A DNA stretch of 64,000 nt from the NCBI GenBank assembly GCA_963555705.1, contig OY743187.1, forward strand, positions 10,492,133 to 10,556,132, given 5' to 3'. The translations under genes were made by a program, and so were the position numbers. Shown here one piece after another: positions 10,678-20,389 of this stretch. The notes beneath the pieces were generated by a model. It was not told the DNA's origin. It ran no database searches and saw only the letters and a program-made list of their open reading frames with translations. Each line of letters begins with the position of its first letter. Position 1 is the stretch's first letter. Source of the stretch: Ligustrum vulgare (taxonomy: Eukaryota; Streptophyta; Magnoliopsida; Lamiales; Oleaceae).

Positions 10678-10720
10678 CGAAAAACGACCAGTAAATAGTG
10701 AAGTTTTTCGGTTTTAAATA
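10678..10720 (+). other. Inverted repeat between the two cargo ORFs
   Basis: CGAAAAAC near 10678 pairs with GTTTTTCG near 10703, and CTTCACT near 10667 pairs with AGTGAAG near 10697, so two overlapping hairpins can form about 60-110 bp before the LOG start codon. They could be a regulatory RNA structure or chance in AT-rich sequence. Confidence 0.4.
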
Positions 10721-10781
10721 GCCAAACATTTTTCATAGTTCATGCATCCCAAAATAACATTTTCCTTCTTTACTTTCAAAA

Positions 10782-11435
10782 ATGGAAGGACCAAAATTTC
10801 GACAGATCAAAACTATCTGTGTATTTTGTGGATCAAAAGTGGGAAAAGGTTTTGGGTATCTAGAAGCAGCCGTGGATTTAGGAAAGAAATTGGGAGAGAA
10901 AGGTATCACTCTCGTGTATGGAGGAGGTAGCAGTGGATTGATGGGTTGTGTTTCACAATCCGCTCTAGTAGAGAAAGCAAGAGTGATAGGTGTTATACCT
11001 ACTCCTTTAGCTGATATTGCAGGCAAAACACGAGGGCATGAAGTACAAACCTTATCTATCCATGAACGCATAACTTGCATGTTATATGGTTCTGATGCCT
11101 TCATAGCCCTGCCTGGAGGTTTTGGTACTTTAGAAGAAATCTTTAATATTACTTCATGGGCTCAACTAGATCTCCATACTAAGCCTATAGGGCTTTTAAA
11201 TGTAAACAATTTCTTTGATGGTTTGCTAACATTTCTTGATTATGCTGTGGAACAGGGATTCATATCTCCATTTTCTAGGAGAATCCTTATTTCTGCTCCT
11301 ACTATCGAGGAACTGCTGGATAAGTTGCAATCATATATTCCAATACAAGATCCAGCAGGAGTAAAGATAGATTGGTCGCAAGGAAGGGGAATCAAGCGAA
11401 AATGGAGTCCGGTTAATGTAAATTTATCTTTGTGA
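10782..11435 (+). CDS. LOG-type cytokinin riboside 5'-monophosphate phosphoribohydrolase (retroelement cargo)
   Basis: A 217-residue protein spanning the whole LOG family length. LOG enzymes release active cytokinin bases directly from cytokinin nucleotides in the cytosol or nucleus. The nucleotide-binding segments CVFCGS (residues 13-18) and VYGGGSSGLMG (45-55) are present. The catalytic signature PGGFGTLEE (111-119) is intact, including E119. The partner motif, usually MHxRK, reads IHERI (93-97): the Arg (R96) is kept, but the leading Met and the Lys are replaced. Plant LOG genes normally have several introns; this copy has none, so it probably derives from an RNA. The ATG lies in a good context (aaaATGG). 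It lies inside the LTR element, antisense to it. The ORF is intact, but activity is not proven. Confidence 0.85.
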   Translation: MEGPKFRQIKTICVFCGSKVGKGFGYLEAAVDLGKKLGEKGITLVYGGGSSGLMGCVSQSALVEKARVIGVIPTPLADIAGKTRGHEVQTLSIHERITCMLYGSDAFIALPGGFGTLEEIFNITSWAQLDLHTKPIGLLNVNNFFDGLLTFLDYAVEQGFISPFSRRILISAPTIEELLDKLQSYIPIQDPAGVKIDWSQGRGIKRKWSPVNVNLSL

Positions 11436-11446
11436 ACTCTAGAATA

Positions 11447-11644
11447 GGTGGTGGTAGAGTACGGAGTATTCTCACTCTTGAGACACACCATAAATTTCTA
11501 GGATTTTATCAATGTATTAATCTTGTGTACCTCAAAGATTTAAAGTGGTAGAGTATGGAGTATTTCTTACTCTTGAAACACACTTTTTTCTTTATTTCCT
11601 CAAAAGGTCAGAGGTGGTAGGATACGGCTACTCCCGAAACACAT
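11447..11644. repeat. Three copies of a ~35-bp repeat downstream of LOG
   Basis: The phrase GGTGGTAGAGTACGGAG or a variant, followed by CTC-CTTGAGACACAC or a variant, occurs near 11447-11488, 11546-11584 and 11612-11644. The copies are progressively diverged. Their role is unknown; they could form the 3' untranslated region of the LOG transcript. Confidence 0.65.
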
Positions 11645-11705
11645 CTCTAATTTTGAGGATCATAAATGTTTTCCCCTTTTGCATTTTGCATGTATGTCTC
11701 GTTTA

Positions 11706-12096
11706 TGCTTCTTCAGGAGCAATAATAATATCATTTCAGTATGTTTAGATGATAATTTTTACTTCTTCTGGAGTAAATATGTACTTCTTCTGGAATATAT
11801 AAGTGCTCGTGCAAGAACTTTTCCAGGCACTTATCATCTAACATTCATCTCATAATACTGATGAGATTATTTTCACATTAGCTATATCCGTGCTATCATG
11901 TGATATTATCTTATCATACATCAACATTCTCTTGTTGAATAATTTTCATCCACCCATTCAAATTCAGATATTGGTAACTTCTGGTACCATTGGATAAAAC
12001 ATTTTATTAATATTTATCAACCTTTTGGTAATGATAACTTCTGGTATCATTTGATAAAATATTTTCTAACTTTAGTATTGATAACTTCTGGTATCA
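11706..12096. repeat. Dispersed micro-hairpins with TTCWG centre (downstream group)
   Basis: The constant centre returns after the LOG ORF: GCT/AGC near 11707-11720, ACT/AGT near 11761-11774, GGTA/TACC (11973-11988), ATGATA/TATCAT (12031-12050) and TGATA/TATCA (12079-12096). The last three share an extra unpaired A before the C-G pair that closes the loop. They belong to the same family as the hairpins at 8.3-9.7 kb. Confidence 0.75.
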
Positions 12097-12246
12097 TTTA
12101 ATGAAGTATCAAATAACAATAATATTGTATATATATATTAACAATAACGATACTGGGGTTATACCACCAAGTATATATGTTGACAACAACCCTCTAATAT
12201 GTTAGAATTAACCAACAACTGAGGTGTTTATATGTATTCAATTGAT

Positions 12247-12420
12247 ATACCGACCATATAGGCGGTGTCAACGTGATGAAATAATTAAACCAGCCATATA
12301 GACGGTATCAACGAGATGAAACAATTAAACCGGCCATATAGGCGGAATCGACATAATGAAATAATTAAACCGGGTAAAGCCAACCATGTAGGTGGTAAAA
12401 CCAACCATGTAGGTGGCAGC
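12247..12420. repeat. Tandem repeat with a second hairpin type (CCN-A-CC / GGNGG)
   Basis: About five units of 20-50 bp. Each has a stem around ATATA or ATGTA: CCGACC/GGCGG, CCGGCC/GGCGG and CCAACC/GGTGG (twice), plus one imperfect unit. The third pair changes from G-C to A-T while pairing is kept. Spacers contain repeated GATGAAATAATTAAA. Confidence 0.7.
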
Positions 12421-12729
12421 ATAATATAATTCAATTGATCACATATTAATCGTTAATTTACGATTATTATACTTGTATGTATTATTAAGGGCAAAATCGT
12501 CCATATTTTAATATATTGCTCATATGAATAAATTGAAACCGTCAATAGGTTTAAAATTTAATTTAGAACAAACTTACTTTTGGTCCGAAGTTCAAAATCT
12601 CGTCAGGATTGCTCCAAAAACAGTTTTTAAGAAAACCGCCATGTTCGACCGCCGGAATATTTTAAAAACTGCACAAAACAGAAAAATAAGATCATAGAAA
12701 AATCCAATTCATCAAAACGGACAAACTGC

Positions 12730-13250
12730 CTTTCGTCATCGCCGGATCCGCCACGCGCCGCCGCCGCCGGCCGCCGCCGGCCGCCACGCGCCGGTGATCG
12801 GAAAAATTAACCCATCACCATAATATGTGCCTCGGCGTCCTGAACATGCCGGTGGTCTCCGATTTTCCAAAAGATCAACCGTTTGGCCGGAATCATCATT
12901 TTTCAGTCCGCCAGCATATTCTTCTCCGGACAATAACTTCCGTTTTAACCGTTGGATTTGCGCCAAATTTCAGTCGAGTCTTCTCCTAGAAAAACCCGTT
13001 GATATGCCGCTGGCCGATCGTCGATCGGAGTTCAGAATCGTCCGGAATAAGCATTTCAATTTTCGGTCAGATATCTGTTTTTGCACAGTTTTTCAGATTT
13101 TCTTCTTCGGTCGATATCTTTTGTTTCAGCCGTTGGTTCTGCGCCAAATTTTAGGCGAGTCTTCTCCTTGACAAGCCCGTTCTGATGGCGGTGGCCGATC
13201 GTCGATCGGATATCTGGATCGGCCAGAATCATTCTTTTTCAGTTTGAGAG
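12730..13250. repeat. GC-rich 5' region of the element with a ~185-bp duplication
   Basis: A run of CCGCCGCCGG-type sequence (about 12740-12800) is followed by two related blocks. The phrases CCGTTGGWTYTGCGCCAAAT and GTGGCCGATCGTCGATCGGA occur near 12950-13040 and again near 13130-13215. This lies at the 5' end of the element (5' LTR at 13369), where a leader would be. The long overlapping open frames here come from base composition and are not called genes. Confidence 0.65.
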
Positions 13251-13368
13251 AAAAGGAAACATTGGTTAGTAATAATCAGGTTTCTGATACAGAGGCTCAT
13301 CATTTAGATGCAACTGTAGAGCATACTCCCGTTATTACTCAATTGGTTAGAGACTCGTGCTGATAACG

Positions 13369-13576
13369 TGTTATAAAATCATCGAAATCATAAGAACAAC
13401 ATAGAGAGAGAAATGGAGAGAGTTTAGAGGAGAGAATTTCTCTTCAAGAATTGGTGTAATAAATTGGTAAGTATAGGCTCCTATTTATAGGAGTGGACAA
13501 TGGCACAATCGTAATATTGTAAAGTTTACAGGGATATAATGGTAATGTCATTCACATATATACATTATTTATAACA
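13369..13576 (-). repeat. 5' LTR of the LOG-carrying element
   Basis: 208 bp, identical by eye to the LTR at 7243-7450, and flanked on its outer side by the TSD copy ATTTT. The adjoining interior on the minus strand begins CGTTATCAGCACGAG, where a primer-binding site would be; it is not the usual initiator-Met sequence. Confidence 0.93.
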
Positions 13577-13581
13577 ATTTT

Positions 13582-14965
13582 TAATTTTTCTCAAGAACAT
13601 TTCTCAATTATTTTTATTATATCTACCTATTAAACTTAAACGGTTACGTAACAACATTTCATTAAATCATTTTTTTAAAATATCCAAAATTTCGACTGTT
13701 CAAAAATTCTTGGTCTTTCTTTTTATTTTTTAAAAAAATGAACCAACCAAATACTTTCACATTGTTATCTATAAAAATATGTATAAAAAAAGGTTTATAA
13801 AGGATTTATCAAATGAGTAAAAGTTTGTTTATAAAGAACCACATGACAATATCTTGCCCTATTTGGTAGAACTTTTAATTCAAGTTTTAATCCAAGTGAA
13901 AGTTAATAATTAATTTATATTATATATTTTATGGGTTTCGCAACTTTTCAATCACACATTTCATGATTTTTATCAAAATCTTCTAAATTGTAATTTTAAT
14001 CTTGACCAACAGGGCCTCGTTGGACCTTTTTTAAAATAAAAAAAAAAATATTAATTTCGATTGGTTAAAGATTTTCGTAAATCATTTTGGATCTAAAAAA
14101 TGAAAAACGAAATATTGACACGTTACTATTTATAAATAATATTTACAACTCAATTGTTAGATATTGACTGGTTTGAATCCAATTTGCATTTGAATGTCAT
14201 TTCTTACCGAGGACATGAGTATTGTAAACCAGTTGAGCTACATGTATATAATGTTTTAAAAAATTAAAAAGATAAAATGTGTGTGGTTAAAAAGTAGTTT
14301 GAGAAAATTTGTTGTTTAAAAATTGTAATATTTGCGTAAAAGGAAGTACAGTTACTTATACATAATGTGATAAAATATTGAGTTGATCAGAATTTTCAAT
14401 AAATAAAAAATTCTATTATCTTCTGACACGTCATCTTCATGTAAATCATTATGTAAGTATAGCATTATTCCTAATGTCACTTCTTACACTCGGAGGAATC
14501 ATGGTGTATTTCTTGCTCCTCTAATTTTATATAGCGTATGTTTGATATTATTTAAAAATAATTTTTTTAAATGAATAGTGATTTTTAAAATATTAAATAG
14601 TTGAGATTTGATTGAAAATGTCAAATATTGTGATTTTGACTTTAAGTGAATGACTGAATATTGAGTACTGTAAGAAATTTTTTTGTTAAAAGAAAATCAA
14701 GCAAGGGCTAGTGAGGATATGATAACATGTCGAAGATATTCAAAAAATCTTACAACAAAAAACTTATAAATCCTGCATTTAGGCCCCAGGCCCCCCTCAA
14801 ACAAGGTTACAAGGGCTGAAATCCATGTGACGGGCTTGACTTTTACATTCTTGCACTTTGTCCCCCAGCATGTAGGGTCCACATTAAATGCTTTGTCGAG
14901 GTTTACGTGACAATGCCAGGATCCAAAGGCGACAATTGACTTGGCGTCAAGAAAGCTTGATCTTG
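13582..14965. other. Intergenic, formerly the upstream region of UGT copy 1
   Basis: AT-rich with no supported gene. Before the retroelement arrived this DNA would have been adjacent to UGT copy 1, so any distal promoter elements of that gene should be sought here. It contains scattered pieces of the dispersed 'tgtggttaaaaagt' repeat, for example near 14270-14345. Confidence 0.45.
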
Positions 14966-14975
14966 ATAAGTAGGT

Positions 14976-15104
14976 GAGTAAAATATATGAATGGTGACTG
15001 AACTTTCCCTCAATTTACCAAATAATCACTGAACATTGTCTTGTTACTCATTTATTACTGAGCTTTGAAAAATATTATCCATTCATCACTAAAATCAAAT
15101 GACG

Positions 15105-15135
<31 letters not shown>

Positions 15136-17339
15136 TTTTTTTTTTTTTAACAAATTGCTGAGATGCACTTGAAGCACAAAATGGATGCACACATAGCAAT
15201 TATTTCCACGTCATTAAGGTGTCATCTCAGTTATTACTTATTTCCTCGTCAATGTATAACTTTCAAATTGTCAAAAATTAGAACTGATTGCAACCTAAAT
15301 CCCCAATTTTTCCCTAAAACTCCAACGTCTTCATCATCGAGCACACCACCGGTCAAAACACCTTCAACCTGCCTCTCGCCAGCAGAAACACCATCATACC
15401 GTTCATGAAATGCAAAACTCAATTATGGAGAATAATGAAATTCCAGAAATAGAGAACTCAAATGGAGGTATGTGCATGTGTTGGAGCATTATGATCTTTA
15501 AGAGATAAAGTTGTTAGTATTTTCATTTACTCAATCTGTTAAAAGGCTTACATAAGGATGGTTTTTGCAACTCAATAATATGCTTCCACTTTTGAACACT
15601 TGAGTATTTTTTAGTTTGTTATGAGTTTCAATAGCATATGTGGTTTGAAACTTGTGATTTCCTATTGTTTTGTTTGAATAGGGTTAGAGTCATGAAGATG
15701 TAATTTTATTTGACATGTTTGTTTTTTAATATTTCAGAGGACAACAGTGATGGTGACTATGGGTTCGTACCTGAGTGTGATTTTATGGATTCGGATAATG
15801 AGGTTGATGATGATAAATTTAAGAATGATAGTAATGCACCAGAATGCATTGCTATTGGGTATAATATGGATCCCGAGATTGAAGAAAATTGTAGACGAGG
15901 AATCAGAATATTGTCCATCTTCTAAAGAATTGGATAGTGAGTACTCATCCAGTGAAGAAAATAGATACAAATTTCTTGATTTTGTGTTTGAAAATGAAAT
16001 TTCTAATCATACATTGGAAGTAGGAAAAATGTTTAAGGACATTGTAGAATTTCGAAAAGTGATAAACACTTATGGGGTAATGAACAGACGTGTTGTGAGA
16101 TTGAAAGTGAATGACAAAGTAAGAGCTCAAGGTGTTTGTAAAGATAGATTCCCATGGGAGATTTGGGCCTCAGGGAACAAGAGCATGGGTTGTCTTCAAA
16201 TTAAGTCATACAATAGTTTACATACATGCGCTAGAGGAAACACAAGTAGGCATTGCACGTATAAATATCTTGCTAAGAAGTACTTGGAAAGACTTAAGGT
16301 TGAACCAGATTGGAGAACTTCAAACTTTAAGCAGACAGTAAAAGATGATTTGCAATTAAGATAAATAGGGTAACTGCTAGGAGGTGTAGGAGATATGCTA
16401 AAGTTTTAATAGAAGGATCTCATGAATACCAATTTGGTTTACTATAGTCTTTTGCAGCAGAAGTTTTGAGGAGTAGTCTGGAGTCTACGATCGTAATTGC
16501 AGCAAATAATTTGCAATTCCAGGGAATATATGTATGCTTAGATGCTTGTAAGAAAGGATTTATGGCTGGTTGCAGGCAATTAATAGGATTAGATGGGTGC
16601 TTTCTTAAAGGAAACTTCGGTGGTCAATTACTATTAGTCTTAGCCCTCGATGCAAACGATTGCATATACCCCGTTGCATTTGCTATCGTGGAAAAGGAGA
16701 ACACTACTACTTGGAGTTGGTTTATTATATTGTTGTCAGAAGACATTTGCATTACTAATAGTAATGATTGGACATTCATGAGTGACAAGCAGAAAGGTCT
16801 TCAAAATGTCATTGATGCAAACTTCCCTCAAACTGAACACTGTTTTTGTGTACGACATCTTTACTCTTACTTCTTTAGAGCAGAATTCAAGGGAAAAGTT
16901 CTTAAAAATTACTTATGGAGGGTGGCAAAATCTACATCGGTGGATGATTTCAAATTTTGGATGGAGCATATCAAAGGAGTTATCAAGGCTACACATTAGG
17001 GTTGGGGTGGAAGGAGAATTGGGGATTTCATAATTAATTGAGGGGTTTGTGTTTCTTCTGCATTTGATGACGTCGTCCATGATTTATTGAATTGAATGCG
17101 AGAATCGTGTCTTCAACGTTGAGTTGCACCTTAATGATGTGGAAATAATTGCCATGTGTGCATCCATTTTGGGTTTCAAGTGTCATCTTAGCAATCTGTA
17201 AAAAAAATTAACGTCGTTTGATTTTAGTGATGAATGGATAATGTTTTTCAAAGTTCAGTGATAAGTGAGTCACATGATAAAGTTAGTGATGATTTGGTAA
17301 CATGAGTGAAAGTACAATGACCATTCATATATTTAACTC
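14976..17339 (+). mobile_element. Mutator-like element (MULE) with broken transposase
   Basis: The ends are inverted: GAGTAAAATATATGAATGG at 14976 matches CCATTCATATATTTAACTC ending at 17339. Similarity continues inward for more than 200 bp (to about 15235 on the left and from about 17127 on the right). A perfect 10-bp target-site duplication, ATAAGTAGGT, lies at 14966-14975 and 17340-17349. Long terminal inverted repeats, a 9-10 bp duplication and a MuDR-type transposase together define a Mutator-like element. The transposase reading frame is broken, so this copy is inactive on its own. Confidence 0.88.
15425..16999 (+). pseudogene. MuDR-type transposase, frameshifted and truncated
   Basis: The first exon (ATG at 15425) ends at a GTATGT donor near 15466, and an acceptor TTTCAG precedes 15738. 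The following exon encodes an acidic segment, is frameshifted near 15890, then gives the MuDR DNA-binding region (about 15900-16360) with a GVCKDRFPWEIWAS segment. The MULE transposase domain follows (16466-16999), including IGLDGCFLKG with the first catalytic Asp, MSDKQKGL with the second, and CFCVRHL. In-frame stops lie at about 16362 and 16446. The C-terminal zinc knuckle is missing. It sits inside the MULE at 14976-17339. Confidence 0.85.
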
Positions 17340-17399
17340 ATAAGTAGGTATCGTCCATGTACTTTGAAGCTGGTACTCACTCCAAGATGGAAATTTATG

Positions 17400-18614
17400 T
17401 GTATACGACACGGATTATGATCTGATGATATGTGTGGTTGAATAGTTGTGTATCTCATAAGATGTGTGGTTAAAATTAATTGTTAACTTTGACTTCTCTT
17501 AATAAGATTATCTTTTAGCCAAAGAAATCATTATAATTTATAATTTAATTTATAAACAACACAATTTCTTTAAACCACTTTTCAACCACACATATTTTCT
17601 CTCCACATTTCTTAACCACACATTTTACCTCAAAAACATAAATAAACATATGTTCTTTAATGCAATATTACAATTTATAAATAACACAATTTCTCGAACA
17701 ACATTTTAGTCACACACATTTTTTCTCTCCGTTTTTCAACAACACATTTTACCTCCAAATAAATAAACCAATTTTATAATTGTAATAAGTCGATATACTT
17801 TAATGCAATTATTTCAATTTATAAATAACACAAGTTCTCATATTACTTTTTAACTACATACATTTCTCACTCCACTTTTTAACTATATATTTTACCTCAA
17901 AAACATAAATAAATCAATTTATAATTATTACAATGTTACCGAACAAAACTTAAATCAAATTATAAATGCTACAATGTTGAAGAACAAAGTATTAAGATGA
18001 AATATCAAATTTTAATATGAATTCTGACAGCCAAATAAGCTTAAATGAGTTAATACATCTAAAGCATAACAAACATTCGGATTTCAAAATTTGGATGCTC
18101 AACGAGGGAAATCGGGATCTTATCGAAATTTGCCTATGTTTGGTAATGTTTTTATATACGAACAAAAAATGTGTTGTTTTGAGGTAAAATATGTAGTTAA
18201 AAAGTGATTTCGAGAAATGTGTATGGATAAAAATTGATTTGGAAAAACGTGTTATTTATAAATTTGTTTAAAAACTATTTACAAAACAGGAGGCTAATAC
18301 TTTGAAAGTGGAGAAAAAAATTGATCATTAACCACAAATATTTTATCTTTCACTTTTAAATACATATTTTAACTCAAAAACATGTTAAATCAATTTATAA
18401 TTGTTACCTAACCAATAGAGCCGACATTTCATTCATCCTAATGCAAAGCGGTTTCTTGACACTTTCGTCTTTTCCACCATGTGAACGATGAGATAGAATG
18501 TGAGAAGTCAATAATTGCTCTGGAAAGACAACGTTAGTCCACTTAAAAGTTTTGTATTTAAATTTTTTTTTTTTTTTTTGTGTAAAATTTGTGATTAAAA
18601 ATTGGAAAGAGAAA

Positions 18615-18651
<37 letters not shown>

Positions 18652-19240
18652 ATATATATATATATATATATATATTGTTAAAAAGTAATTTGGAGAATTA
18701 TATAATTTAAAAATATGTTTAAAAACATCTTTGTCAAATAGGGGCTTTATTTTTTCACACAAACGTCATGGACAAGGACTACTCTAATTCTCTTACTCCA
18801 TGCACATGCTATTACAATGTATGATAAATAACTTTAGTTCTTTATTGCAATCATTATAATATAAATCAATTTATAAATAACATAAGTTTTTAAATCAATT
18901 TTTAATCACACTCTTTCTATTTTTTAACCATATATTTTACCTCAAAAATATAAATATGTCAATTTATAAATGCTACAGCATTAAAGAACAGTATATAACA
19001 CATTTTATCAAATCATTTTTTAATCAGACACATTTTTCCAGATTCGCTTTTCAAACCCCATATGTACTTGGAAAATAATACATTCTCTGTTTATAAACAA
19101 AAATATTTTGCCAAAACAGAATATTTTAAAAGAGGCTTCTACAATTTGAAAAGGGAAAAAATGAATATACTTCAATCGATATACCTTTAAGTACCGGCAT
19201 ACATGACATAAAATCAAACTTGTAAATGATGGACGATTAG
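17400..19240. repeat. Cluster of dispersed 'ttaaccacacattttacc' repeats
   Basis: At least six partial copies of one short repeat occupy this stretch, in both orientations. The core is a line such as CACTTTTTAACCACACA, then TTTTCTCTCCA, then a second AACCACACATTTTACCTC and a run of AAAACATAAAT. Forward copies lie near 17575-17650, 17690-17760, 17840-17910, 18330-18385, 18885-18965 and 19010-19080. Reverse copies lie near 18170-18275 and 18575-18720. Further copies occur across the window, for example near 1830, 3060, 20140, 43390, 43750, 44050, 57970 and 58740. A (GT)n(AT)n microsatellite lies at 18619-18676. The family looks MITE-derived; no gene is seen. Confidence 0.7.
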
Positions 19241-19395
19241 TTTGAGCAGAAGTTGTTGTAGTAAAATTGATTGTAAAAGAGGTAAATTGCTAAATTGGAC
19301 ACATTAAAATTACCTTATAGTGACTTGTAATTCAAATACTTGTAGCATTCCCCCCCCCCCCCCCCAATTTATTGGCATCTATTGATAGACATTTA

Positions 19396-19869
19396 GGGGG
19401 TTGTCCCCAACATGAAATTTAATGAAATGTTTTTAGATTCAAAAAGTATAAACCAGAAAACCTTTGATACACACAGAATTTTGGCCGGAGAGGTTGTGAC
19501 CTGCAGATCTATCTAGGGCTTGATTAGGGAGGAACTATACATAAAGAATAATAAAGAAATGAATGTAGGGTAACACCGTATTGAATGGAAGGCGTGGACT
19601 TCGAATTTCAAAGGGTCATGGTCGGACTTGTTGAAAAATTTTATCTTCATTTTTTTGGTTTAAAATCCATCACAATCCACTCAATTCTATTAAAATTAGA
19701 AATCCATCGAAATCCATTGAATTTTGAGGACACCGAAATTTTATAGAATTAATTAAAATCCACATTGAGGATCTTGCATTTTGATGGATTCTATAAAATT
19801 CCAAATTGAGGATACGTGGAATGTTGTGGAATTCTAAAATCCATCAAATTCCATATTGGGGACACCCCC
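19396..19869. mobile_element. Harbinger/Tourist-type MITE
   Basis: The ends GGGGGTTGTCCCCAACATG and CATATTGGGGACACCCCC are near-perfect inverted repeats. They are flanked on both sides by TTA (19393-19395 and 19870-19872), the usual target site of PIF/Harbinger elements. The 474-bp interior holds several direct copies of a phrase like AAATCCATCAAATTCCA. No coding region. Confidence 0.75.
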
Positions 19870-20389
19870 TTAGTTTATTAAATTTAAGATGTCAAGCGTA
19901 GTTTTTTTTAAAAAAATCTTTTCTTTTCCGGATTGAGAATTATTTTTATATTGACATTCTTGACCTGCATCAACAAACATTTCTGTTTATTTTCTTTGCA
20001 ACAATAAAGAGCAAGTAATATTGTCTATAATTTCAAAACAAGTAAGAATTTGTCTTAAAGATTCAGATGATTAAACAAAGCATGCTAAATCAATAATAAC
20101 TACCTATTTTACCCCTGTTTAGTAAAAAAAAAATTGTTTATGAATAAAGAATGTAATGTTTTCAAGGTAAATATGTGATTGAAAAGTAATTTGATGAAAT
20201 ACGTGTGGTTAAAAAATCATTTGAAAAATGTATTGTTTATAGACCTATTTATGAACAGTTTACCAAACGTTGGCTTAATGTTATTTTTACCATTTGAGAT
20301 GCTGTTTGATTCTTATGATTTAAAACGAACTCAAATATGTGCCTCGGCTCACGACTATAGCCTCAATTTGGTAAACTTGTTTATAAAAG

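Larger units (their letters stand above)
7243..13576 (-). mobile_element. Gag-pol-less LTR retroelement with antisense LOG and Cys-rich ORF cargo
   Basis: Two 208-bp direct repeats (7243-7450 and 13369-13576) begin TGTTATAA and end TTATAACA. Read base by base they look identical. The flanks carry a perfect 5-bp target-site duplication, ATTTT (7238-7242 and 13577-13581). A polypurine tract (minus strand CAAGGGGGAG) abuts the left LTR, so the element points to the minus strand. The tRNA-binding site after the 5' LTR is not the usual initiator-Met type. The interior has no gag, protease, integrase or reverse transcriptase, so the element is non-autonomous. It does contain a 66-bp repeat array, many short hairpins, two plus-strand ORFs (9988-10533 and 10782-11435) and a GC-rich duplicated region near the 5' LTR. 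Matching LTRs imply a recent insertion. The insertion site is 123 bp upstream of UGT copy 1. Confidence 0.93.

Noticed and set aside
9961..11435. Helitron capture of LOG and the Cys-rich ORF
   Set aside because: Matching LTRs, a polypurine tract and a perfect 5-bp duplication define an LTR element around them. No Helitron ends (5' TC, 3' hairpin-CTRR) were found at the cargo borders.
10782..11435. LOG as an ordinary resident host gene
   Set aside because: It lies wholly inside an element with LTRs that look identical and lacks the introns normal for plant LOG genes. A host gene in that place would need to predate the insertion, which the intact target duplication excludes.
12736..13171. Open frames on both strands in the GC-rich region
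   Set aside because: They overlap on opposite strands, follow the base composition of CCG repeats and duplicated leader sequence, and have no family signature.
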